This document shows positions 6,675-13,245 of a DNA stretch of 13,245 nucleotides, piece after piece; within the stretch, counting starts at the first letter, position 1; each line of letters opens with the position of its first letter. Below the pieces are notes generated by a model. That model ran no database searches, was not told where the DNA came from, and was given only the letters and a program-made list of their open reading frames with translations. This DNA comes from Pseudomonadota bacterium (GTDB lineage: Bacteria > Pseudomonadota > Alphaproteobacteria > Reyranellales > Reyranellaceae), in the NCBI GenBank assembly GCA_023436825.1, contig JAEZHS010000061.1, forward strand, positions 1 to 13,245, written 5' to 3'. The translations under genes and the position numbers were made by a program.

Positions 6675-8768
6675 ATGTCGAACGAACTTCCTAAGGGTGG
6701 CGAAGCCGTCCAGGCCGATCACGAGGGAGCCGCGGCCCGCGCTGACACCGTCGCACAGCCCGATGCCGAGGGCGGTGTCGAGGCTATCGTCTTCTGGGAG
6801 CAGCCTACCGAAGTGTCGGTGGCAACCGAAGTGGTGCGCCAGACCACGATAAAGGTCCTCGGTGAGCGCATTCGGCTTCTTGGCGTAAATCGGTCGGGAG
6901 CCTACGAGCACTATAACGTGCTTCTGTCTGCCGGCTTTCCCATACCGGTCTACGAGACCGCAATACTGGATCTGGTGAAGCGCCGCCTGCCAAAGTTACG
7001 CTCCTATCACGAGATCGGCTCGGGGTTGGGGACATTGCCGTTCATGCTGGCGCACGATGGATTTGCGGCGGTCGGCATCGAGCAGGATGAGCGGCGACAC
7101 CTCACTGCCATCGCGATCTTGCGCGAACTGGGCAAGGAGTTGCCCTGCGTGGAGAGCAACAGCCGATTGATTGGCGCGCAATTTCCGGACGCCATAAACG
7201 ACCTCGATGTATCGGACTCCATGGCGATCCTGACCGATATCGTGGGTTCGCGGACGCCTGCCGAATATAGTCGTTTGTGCCGTGGCCTGACACGCTATCG
7301 CTATGTTCTGCTCGATCTCCAGCGCTTTTGCGAGAAGCGGGAGACGACTGACGAACAGCGGAAGCTGGTGCAGGAACTCGTTTCCTATGGCCTGGTACCC
7401 TGCCCGGAAGTCATAGATCTCGACGGTTGGGGTTACTATCGCCTGTTCGAGAGCAAGCATGCTGGTGAGCGCCCGAGCGTCTTGATCGACGGGGAAGTCC
7501 CATCGGAGGTGGAAACGGTGGCGGTCGCTTCGCCCGCCATGGTGCAGCTTCCGGCGACGGTCGACAGCACCCAAGTCGCCCTGAGGCAGCCGAGTGAACT
7601 GACGCCCCGAGACCAGCCGGGTCTGCCGGCGCTGGACATCGCTCCGAGGGGACTACCTCCTATCCCGAGGCGGGCGCAGCGCCAGCGTTTTGGTGGCTGG
7701 CTTGGCCTCTCGGCGCTGCTGGTGATCGGAATCCCATCGCTGTTTGCCGTGATCTACTATGGCTTCGTGGCCTCAAGCCAATATGTCACGACCTTCCAGT
7801 TTGCTGTTCGCGGGCCTTCACAAGCCACAGCTGGACGCCCGTCCGCTGCTGCTTTGATGGGGCCTACCGCGATGTCTCCGGACGCCTTCGTCGTCACCGA
7901 CTACATCAACAGCACGCAGGCCCTTACTGACGTCGAGCGTGGCATCGACGTGCGCGCCATGTTTTTGAAGCCGGGGATCGATTTCTGGTCTCGCCTCAAG
8001 TCCGGGTTGTCGGAGGAAGAGCTGAAGTCCTATTGGGCAAACATGGTCGGGGCACATTTCGACCTGATTTCCGGCAACGTCTCTGTGTCGGTGCGCGCGT
8101 TCAGTCCGCAAGATTCCCTGAAGCTGGCCCAGGCGCTGGTAGCAGCGTCGGACGAGATGTTCCGCAAGCTCAACAAGCAGGCGCAGCAGGACTTCGTGCG
8201 CGTTGCGGACGAGAACGTGACGCGGGCTCAGGAGCAGCTCGCCGCGGCGCGCCAGGCCCTGTATGTGTTTCGCGAGGAAGGCGGCCTGGTCGATCCGGAC
8301 AAGACGGCGCAGGCCGGCGCCTCCATTCTCGATGATCTGCGCAAGCAACTCGCAGCGGTGCAGGCGCAACATGCATCCATCAAGGCCTCGGCGCCGAATT
8401 CGCCGTTGCTGAGCGGACTTGCCTCTCAGATAGAGGCGCTCGGGGAGAGGATCCGCAAGGAAGAGCCCTTGGGGGGATCCAAAGTCAGATCGGTGACGGC
8501 CGAGACTTTGGCGGAATACCAGACTTTGGAATTGGAACGTCAGGCCGCCGAGAAGCTGTATACCGAAGCGCTGTCGCTGCGTACCCAGGCATACCTCGTC
8601 GCCCAGAACCAGCAGTCCTATCTCGCCCTGTTCGTGGCGCCCAAGCTGGCGGAGACATCGGTCTATCCTGATCGACTGAAGTCGATCGCAGCGGTTGTGC
8701 TGGGCGCAGCCGTGGCCTGGTTCGCGGGAATGTTGATCGTTTACGCCCTTCGCGACCACCTCATGTGA
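6675..8768 (+). CDS. kpsE: KpsE-type capsule export protein with an N-terminal methyltransferase-like domain
   Basis: A 697-residue fusion. Residues 1-50 are an acidic, Ala-rich, probably disordered head. Residues about 85-262 look like a class I SAM-dependent methyltransferase: EIGSGLG (113-119) as the SAM-binding loop, Glu136 at the end of the second strand, and LLDLQRF around Asp214. A Pro-rich linker (about 263-338) leads to a membrane segment (about 342-363). Then comes the periplasmic part with TTFQFAVRG just after the membrane, a long coiled-coil region (about 500-640), SVYPDRLK before the second membrane segment (about 670-692) and a short tail. From the linker on this is the layout of KpsE/BexC/CtrB, which with KpsD spans the periplasm; those proteins are about 380 residues. 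In this topology the extra domain faces the cytoplasm, beside KpsMT. Methyltransferase activity is unproven. ATG 6675 has AGGG 9 nt upstream and lies 14 nt after kpsT. Confidence 0.88.
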   Translation: MSNELPKGGEAVQADHEGAAARADTVAQPDAEGGVEAIVFWEQPTEVSVATEVVRQTTIKVLGERIRLLGVNRSGAYEHYNVLLSAGFPIPVYETAILDLVKRRLPKLRSYHEIGSGLGTLPFMLAHDGFAAVGIEQDERRHLTAIAILRELGKELPCVESNSRLIGAQFPDAINDLDVSDSMAILTDIVGSRTPAEYSRLCRGLTRYRYVLLDLQRFCEKRETTDEQRKLVQELVSYGLVPCPEVIDLDGWGYYRLFESKHAGERPSVLIDGEVPSEVETVAVASPAMVQLPATVDSTQVALRQPSELTPRDQPGLPALDIAPRGLPPIPRRAQRQRFGGWLGLSALLVIGIPSLFAVIYYGFVASSQYVTTFQFAVRGPSQATAGRPSAAALMGPTAMSPDAFVVTDYINSTQALTDVERGIDVRAMFLKPGIDFWSRLKSGLSEEELKSYWANMVGAHFDLISGNVSVSVRAFSPQDSLKLAQALVAASDEMFRKLNKQAQQDFVRVADENVTRAQEQLAAARQALYVFREEGGLVDPDKTAQAGASILDDLRKQLAAVQAQHASIKASAPNSPLLSGLASQIEALGERIRKEEPLGGSKVRSVTAETLAEYQTLELERQAAEKLYTEALSLRTQAYLVAQNQQSYLALFVAPKLAETSVYPDRLKSIAAVVLGAAVAWFAGMLIVYALRDHLM

Positions 8769-9552
8769 GAACGAGATCACCGATCTCGTGTCGCGATGTG
8801 AGAGAAAACTTGATCGTGCCGCGCCGCCGACTGACTACGGCGCCATTGCGCTCCGCCATCGCCAGCAGCCCCCGGTTAAAGAAAAGGCGGTCGAAACCAA
8901 GAAATCCCCTTTGCCATTCTTTATTGAGCTTGAGGTAGACGACGCCAGGATACTGCAGATGGTTGGCGAAGAGGTCGTTGAGGAGGAATCGCCATTCTGC
9001 CAGCGTCCAGTAGACGCGCCTGCCATCCCGGTCGTCCTTGTCGTTGAAAGTGACATCGCATGCGGTGATCAAGTCGAACTTCCCGCCCAGATTCGGCAGC
9101 CGCGCCAGCGGTGCGACGCGGACGATGGTGCGCTGGACGCCGAGGCAGGCGGCGATGTCTTCGTAAAGCCTATTGTCGATGTCGATCCCGACCGCCTGGT
9201 GTCCCAAGAACCGGCAGACGAACGGGAAATGACCGCCGCCGGTACCAATGTCCAGCACGCGGCGCGACGGCACTCGCACCAGGCCGAGTTCATGCGCAAG
9301 CAGCAGCTTCTGCAACGTGTAGAGGGCGGCATCGAGATACTTGTAGCCCGCCGCCGGATCGGTGCTGCGGATGGCATCTGCATGTTCCTGGCGAAGTTTG
9401 TCCAGGCGAGGACGGTCAACGGCAGCCATCAGCCCCTGAAGGTCCCGTATGATCTCACTGCGCCGCGGGTTCCATCTCAATGCGCCCCTGAGCGTCCGTT
9501 CGAAGATCGTTCTCGTGTGATCCCTGCCCGGTATGAGGTCTTCAGGCCTCAT
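8761..9552 (-). CDS. SAM-dependent methyltransferase, single domain
   Basis: A 263-residue class I methyltransferase-like protein, cytoplasmic, with no signal or membrane segment. After a basic helical N-terminus comes the SAM-binding loop LDIGTGGGHFPF (100-111), then VGIDID with acidic Asp124 to hold the SAM ribose, and FDLITACDVTFN (159-170) at the fourth strand. The C-terminal part is rich in aromatic and basic residues (VYLKLNKEW, DRLFFNRG). Methyl acceptor unknown; placement beside an amidotransferase and capsule genes makes a sugar or its carboxyl group likely (inference). The start ATG at 9552 lies 2 nt after the amidotransferase stop, so the genes are co-transcribed. The 3' end overlaps the end of the convergent kpsE by 8 bp. 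Confidence 0.82.
   Translation of the reverse strand: MRPEDLIPGRDHTRTIFERTLRGALRWNPRRSEIIRDLQGLMAAVDRPRLDKLRQEHADAIRSTDPAAGYKYLDAALYTLQKLLLAHELGLVRVPSRRVLDIGTGGGHFPFVCRFLGHQAVGIDIDNRLYEDIAACLGVQRTIVRVAPLARLPNLGGKFDLITACDVTFNDKDDRDGRRVYWTLAEWRFLLNDLFANHLQYPGVVYLKLNKEWQRGFLGFDRLFFNRGLLAMAERNGAVVSRRRGTIKFSLTSRHEIGDLVLT
8771..8789. repeat. Perfect inverted repeat between the convergent operons
   Basis: ACGAGATC (8771-8778) and GATCTCGT (8782-8789) make a perfect 8-bp stem with a 3-nt loop ACC. It starts 2 nt after the kpsE stop and lies within the last codons of the reverse-strand methyltransferase gene. No T-run follows on either strand, so it is not a classical intrinsic terminator; it could stabilise or define the 3' end of the forward transcript. 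It also encodes protein on the minus strand. Confidence 0.45.
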
Positions 9553-9554
9553 CG

Positions 9555-11492
9555 CTACACGCCTTTTGGAGTCACTTCACGCCGGGTCGTCGGTGTTGGC
9601 CCGGCGAGTTCGGCGAACGGGTTGTCCTCGTCGCTCACCGGCTGGTTGCTGTCGTCGTCGATCCAGGTCCTGAACCACATCTCGAGCATCAGCAGGGCCC
9701 ACAGCCGCGTGCCGTGCTCCTGCCGCTGCGTCGCATGCTCGGTCAGCATCTGCTGCACGAATTCACGGCGTATGAGGCGGCGCTCGGCAAACCGGTCGCC
9801 CAGCAAGACCGCTTCGGTCGCTTCGCGCAGCTCCTCGCGCATCATCTTGGCGACCGGCACCCGGAAACCAACCTTGGGCCGGTACATGCATTCGCGAGGC
9901 ACGAAGGGCTCGAGTGCCGACTTCAGCAGCGCTTTGCCCTCGTTGTCCCACACCTTGCGGTCGCCCGGGATGCGCGACACCCATTCGACCAGCTCGTGGT
10001 TGAGGAACGGTGCACGAGTTTCCAGGCCGTGCGCCATCGCAGCGACATCGACCTTGGTCAGCAAATCGCAGGGCAGGTAGGTCTCGAGGTCGATGCGGGC
10101 CGCTTGCTCCTCCGGTGTCAGCCCATCGACGACGTGCATCGCCAGGCTTTCGTAAGCGCACCGGTCGAGGCAGGGTAGGAGGGCGAGGTCGTAGCCGGCG
10201 AGCTTCTGGCGTTCGCGGAAAGTCTCCATCAGGTAGCCGTAGGCGTCGCCGGCGGCGCGCCGGTGGGCGTCCAGACCGCTGGGCGCATACAGCTCCGGCA
10301 ACTGTCGGCCGCCTGCGCCCGGACCGACCAGCCTGGCGCCGTAGCGGAAGTAGCGCGGATAGCCCAACAGGGTCTCGTCGGCGCCGTCGCCAGTCAGGGC
10401 CACGGTCACGACCCGGCGTGTCTCGCGCGACAACGCATAGGTGACAAGCGCCGAGGAATCGGCGAAGGGCTCGCCATAGTGCCAGGCAAGCTTGCCCAGG
10501 CTGCCGACGATCTCCTTGCCGTAGGTGAAGACGTGATGGTTGGTGCCATAGCGCTCCGCCACCATCGTGGCATAGCGGGTCTCGTCGTAATCGCCGAAGC
10601 CGAAGCCGGATGAGAAGGTTTCTATGGGCCCTTGGTGGGTGGGCGCCATCATTGCCACCACCGCGCTCGAATCGACACCTCCGGACAGGAAGGCGCCAAG
10701 CGGCACATCCGCCACTCGGCATAGGGTGACGGCATTGCGGATGCGGTCGATCAACTCGTGCCTGAGGTCGGCGACGTTGCCCTTCACTGGGCTCTCTCCG
10801 GCAGGGGGCAGCTGCCAGTAGCGTTGGACAACGGGAGGCTTGCCAGGGTCGCAGATCATCAGATGGGCTGGCGGCAGCCGCTTGATGCCGGCAAAGGCCG
10901 TCTCCGATCCGATGATGTAGCTGAAGGTCAATAACTCGTGCAGGGCCGGCGGGTTGGGTCGACGCGGCACGCCCGGCCAGGCGAGGATGGCCTTGATCTC
11001 CGATCCGAATAGGACGGCGTCCGGCTGGGCCATGTAGTGCAGAGGCTTTTCCCCGAAGCGGTCGCGGGCGGCGACCAGTCGCCGGGTCTGAGAATCCCAG
11101 ATGACGATGGCGAACATGCCCACCAGTCGGGAGATGAGCCCGGGGCCCCACGCGCGGTAGCCGTTGACGATGACTTCAGTGTCGCCGGTGCTGCGAAAGC
11201 GATGACCGGCGGCGAGCAATTCCGCGCGCAGTTCCTGGAAGTTGTAGATGGCGCCGTTGAAGACGACATGGATGGCGCCGCTGTCGTCGTGCATCGGCTG
11301 GTCGGCCGCCGCCGATGTGTCGATGATGGCGAGCCGCCTGTGCGCCAGCACCACGCCGTGGTCTGTCCACACACCTTGGCCGTCGGGGCCGCGATGTTGC
11401 AGCATGGTTGCCATCGCCAGCCCGCGCCGGCGCAACTCGGCTTCCGGCAATGTGCCGGGCCGTGTCAGCAGGGCGGCCGCCAGTCCGCACAT
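9555..11492 (-). CDS. asnB: Glutamine-dependent asparagine synthase-type amidotransferase
   Basis: A 645-residue two-domain enzyme. The N-terminal class II glutaminase has nucleophile Cys2 (exposed after Met removal), RRLAIID (52-58), NGAIYNF (79-85) and GDTEV (103-107). The synthetase domain has the ATP-binding PP-loop SGGVDSS (270-276), FADSSALVTY and TGDGADE (367-373). The glutaminase releases ammonia, which is passed to an ATP-activated carboxylate. It is longer than housekeeping AsnB (about 554 residues) and matches the size of AsnB-like proteins found in polysaccharide loci, such as WbpS, which amidate uronic-acid sugars. Because the locus also makes a uronic acid, sugar amidation is a reasonable inference, but plain asparagine synthesis is not excluded. 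ATG 11492 directly exposes Cys2; GGAG lies 10 nt upstream. It sits 4 nt after the two-domain methyltransferase gene. Confidence 0.93.
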   Translation of the reverse strand: MCGLAAALLTRPGTLPEAELRRRGLAMATMLQHRGPDGQGVWTDHGVVLAHRRLAIIDTSAAADQPMHDDSGAIHVVFNGAIYNFQELRAELLAAGHRFRSTGDTEVIVNGYRAWGPGLISRLVGMFAIVIWDSQTRRLVAARDRFGEKPLHYMAQPDAVLFGSEIKAILAWPGVPRRPNPPALHELLTFSYIIGSETAFAGIKRLPPAHLMICDPGKPPVVQRYWQLPPAGESPVKGNVADLRHELIDRIRNAVTLCRVADVPLGAFLSGGVDSSAVVAMMAPTHQGPIETFSSGFGFGDYDETRYATMVAERYGTNHHVFTYGKEIVGSLGKLAWHYGEPFADSSALVTYALSRETRRVVTVALTGDGADETLLGYPRYFRYGARLVGPGAGGRQLPELYAPSGLDAHRRAAGDAYGYLMETFRERQKLAGYDLALLPCLDRCAYESLAMHVVDGLTPEEQAARIDLETYLPCDLLTKVDVAAMAHGLETRAPFLNHELVEWVSRIPGDRKVWDNEGKALLKSALEPFVPRECMYRPKVGFRVPVAKMMREELREATEAVLLGDRFAERRLIRREFVQQMLTEHATQRQEHGTRLWALLMLEMWFRTWIDDDSNQPVSDEDNPFAELAGPTPTTRREVTPKGV

Positions 11493-11496
11493 CGGT

Positions 11497-13158
11497 CTAC
11501 TTCTCCAGCACGATGTAGTATCTCATCCGGCTGGTCGTCGTGCTGACGATTCGGCATCCCAGGTGCCGCGGCAGCTCGCTCACGAGCTTCGCGCCGATGT
11601 AGATCGGCTCGCCCGGACGTACCGCCGCCTGGACGTCCTCGCCGTAGCGCTGGGCGGTGAAGAAGAGGCGTCCGCCCGGCCGCAGTGCCGCCACCAGCTT
11701 GCGCAAGCCATCCAGCGGCCGCTCGACATGCTCGAAGGCCTCGCAGAAGCTGATGAAATCGACGCTGTTGGCCTCGAGTATGGCGAGCAGGTCATCGTTG
11801 TCGATGTCGAAGACATGCGCTTCGAGGCCTTCGCTCCGCATGTGCGCGACGTATTTCTCCGCCAGTTCGAGGCCGATCAGGCGCCGCCATCGGTGCGTCT
11901 TGCGCCGTCGCGCCACCTGAAGATACTGGCCGATCCCGCAGGCGGCATCGACCATCACGCTGGCGTCGGCCGGTATCCAGCGGGCAAACCTGTCATACGC
12001 ATCCTCGTAGCCCTTCCACTCGGCTGCGGTCCGCATCTTGCGGATGTAGTGGTCGGTCGTGCGATAGCTTTCCTTTTGCTGGCTGGGCACCGGATTGAGG
12101 AAGATGCTCTCGCAGTCGTTGCAGAAGTCGAAACCGTACAGCGTGCCGGGAACCTGCAAGGTCGGTATCTGGTCGAAATATCCGCCGAACAGCTGGATCG
12201 GCTCAGGCAGCGTGGTTGCCGGCATGCGCCACAGCGGTTCGGTATGCGCCGAATGACACACCGGGCACACGGCGAGCAGCTGATCGCCGAACATGCGGAA
12301 CAGTCGACGCTGCCGATTCGACGATCGAAACCGCGCGCTCGGTATGGGTGCCACGTCCTCGGACGGAGGGACGGCTGGTAGAGGCGCGGCCGTCAGGACC
12401 TTGTGACGTCCGATTCGGCGGCTGCCGAAGCGCCAATACTCGTACGGGTCCTCGGCATACAACCGTTCGACTGGCCGGAAGCTGCTCGTTCGCAGGGTCT
12501 CGAAAAACGAATCGCGTTCCACCTGGCTGTCGCGGGTCTTTCCGAAGCGGGCGAGGTCCAGGATCAGTTCGTCGCATGCCGTTGCGGCCTCCAGGATCGC
12601 GGCCTCGTTCTCCGCGCTGTAGGAGCTCGTGATGTTGGTGGCGATGCAGATGTTGATCTTGTCGTCGGCGAGCATGTCGTTGACAAAGATCTCGGGGAAC
12701 AGGCCGTCGGGCGCGAGTTGTAGCCGCCCACGCAGGACGGGAAAGCGCCGAGCCTGCTGCTCAAAGTGCCACTGGCACGCTGCGTGACGCCGTACGTTGC
12801 CTTCGAAGCCCAGGACATCGTACCCCATCCGCGCCATCAGGATGGCGAACCCGCCCCAGCCGGTGCCGATTTCCACGATGCGGGTCGAACCTGCCGGGTA
12901 ACGGTCGACGATCACCGAGGCGAGGGCAAACTCATAGGATTCCAGCGCCTCGGCGCGAGCGAGCTTGTTCGAATAGAGGCTATCAACCGGGAATTGGCCG
13001 CCATCCGTGTCGATCCAGGCGCGGTGCAGTGCCGCGACTTCGGAGGCTATCTCGCGGGGTGTGCTCGGCGCCAACTCGCTATACGGCAGATCCATCGTCG
13101 TGCCGACGGCATCAACGGAATGGGCGGCGGGTGTCGCCTGGATCAGTGGTGTCCGCAT
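11497..13158 (-). CDS. Two-domain protein with tandem methyltransferase-like domains and a zinc-ribbon-like segment
   Basis: A 553-residue protein from ATG 13158. The N-terminal domain (about 65-250) has a SAM-loop motif EIGTGWG (96-102), Glu119 and ILDLARF around Asp201. A linker (about 250-290) leads to a possible zinc ribbon, CPVC (298-301) and CNDC (346-349), of the kind found at the front of C-methyltransferases acting on sugars. The C-terminal methyltransferase has VDAACGIG (403-410), GLEL with Glu431, and CEAFEHVERP (472-481) followed by LRPGGRLFFTA, as in Methyltransf_23 or Methyltransf_11 domains. Substrates are unknown; a nucleotide sugar or the growing polysaccharide is likely from context. 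The start is uncertain: the frame stays open to the right edge (TTG at 13221 is another choice), but GGAGG at 13166-13170 favours 13158. If the frame continues, the protein has an N-terminal extension outside the window. Confidence 0.8.
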   Translation of the reverse strand: MRTPLIQATPAAHSVDAVGTTMDLPYSELAPSTPREIASEVAALHRAWIDTDGGQFPVDSLYSNKLARAEALESYEFALASVIVDRYPAGSTRIVEIGTGWGGFAILMARMGYDVLGFEGNVRRHAACQWHFEQQARRFPVLRGRLQLAPDGLFPEIFVNDMLADDKINICIATNITSSYSAENEAAILEAATACDELILDLARFGKTRDSQVERDSFFETLRTSSFRPVERLYAEDPYEYWRFGSRRIGRHKVLTAAPLPAVPPSEDVAPIPSARFRSSNRQRRLFRMFGDQLLAVCPVCHSAHTEPLWRMPATTLPEPIQLFGGYFDQIPTLQVPGTLYGFDFCNDCESIFLNPVPSQQKESYRTTDHYIRKMRTAAEWKGYEDAYDRFARWIPADASVMVDAACGIGQYLQVARRRKTHRWRRLIGLELAEKYVAHMRSEGLEAHVFDIDNDDLLAILEANSVDFISFCEAFEHVERPLDGLRKLVAALRPGGRLFFTAQRYGEDVQAAVRPGEPIYIGAKLVSELPRHLGCRIVSTTTSRMRYYIVLEK

Positions 13159-13165
13159 GCCATGT

Positions 13166-13170
13166 CCTCC
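13166..13170 (-). promoter_or_regulatory. Ribosome binding site supporting the ATG 13158 start
   Basis: On the minus strand GGAGG lies 7 nt before ATG 13158. An earlier ATG at 13163 is out of frame and reaches a stop after six codons, so it does not compete as a gene start. A stop in another frame just upstream would fit an upstream gene ending near here. Confidence 0.5.
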
Positions 13171-13245
13171 GTCAACCTGCTTCAGCTCTGCGACGACCTC
13201 GTTGACCGTTTGACAGCGCAACTCGACACCGGCGCGGTCGCACGC

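Noticed and set aside
7818..8780. 320-codon open frame on the minus strand opposite kpsE
   Set aside because: The plus strand encodes the KpsE periplasmic region with membrane segments and coiled coil; the antisense product is Arg/Leu/His-rich and resembles nothing.
8788..10080. 430-codon open frame on the plus strand
   Set aside because: It lies antisense to the reverse-strand methyltransferase and amidotransferase genes, both with clear catalytic motifs; its product has no recognisable domain and is a high-GC shadow.
11248..12381. 377-codon open frame on the plus strand
   Set aside because: It is antisense across the junction of the amidotransferase and two-domain methyltransferase genes and has no domain signature.
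1..13245. Mobile elements, CRISPR arrays, tRNA or rRNA genes
   Set aside because: I found no transposase or integrase motifs, no regularly spaced repeats and no tRNA-like or rRNA-like sequence on either strand.

Overview
The window looks like chromosomal DNA of a high-GC proteobacterium, most likely an alphaproteobacterium. This rests on the strong G/C preference at third codon positions, the C-terminal tail of an OmpA-family protein at the left edge, and the style of the polysaccharide genes. I cannot name a genus. There are no rRNA or tRNA genes, CRISPR arrays or insertion sequences.

The window is a capsule or surface-polysaccharide locus of the ABC-transporter-dependent (KpsMTE-type) class. 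Left edge (1-560): the last codons of an OmpA-family gene, a strong intrinsic terminator, a doubtful 53-codon small ORF, then a leader region with a GC-rich structured segment and a good sigma70-like promoter (TTGACA-17-TACAAG). Forward operon (561-8768): a UDP-GlcNAc/UDP-Glc-type nucleotide-sugar 6-dehydrogenase, a UDP-glucuronate-type 4-epimerase, a 710-residue GT4 glycosyltransferase with a long helical N-terminal extension, KpsM, KpsT, and a KpsE-like export protein with a methyltransferase-like domain fused to its N-terminus. The last four genes are tightly packed (TGATG and GTGA overlaps, 14-nt gap).

Reverse operon (13158 or further right, down to 8761): a two-domain methyltransferase, a glutamine-dependent asparagine-synthase-type amidotransferase and a single-domain methyltransferase, separated by 4 and 2 nt. 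The two operons converge and their stop regions overlap by 8 bp; a perfect inverted repeat lies just past the kpsE stop.

Working model (inference): the dehydrogenase and epimerase make a UDP-hexosaminuronic or hexuronic acid, the amidotransferase may amidate its carboxyl group, the glycosyltransferase helps build the chain, the methyltransferases decorate or cap it, and KpsMTE exports it. The least ordinary feature is the methyltransferase-KpsE fusion. Its extra domain resembles the N-terminal half of the two-domain methyltransferase at the other end of the locus, which hints at a locally duplicated module linking polysaccharide modification to export. The partner genes kpsD, kpsC and kpsS are not in the window.
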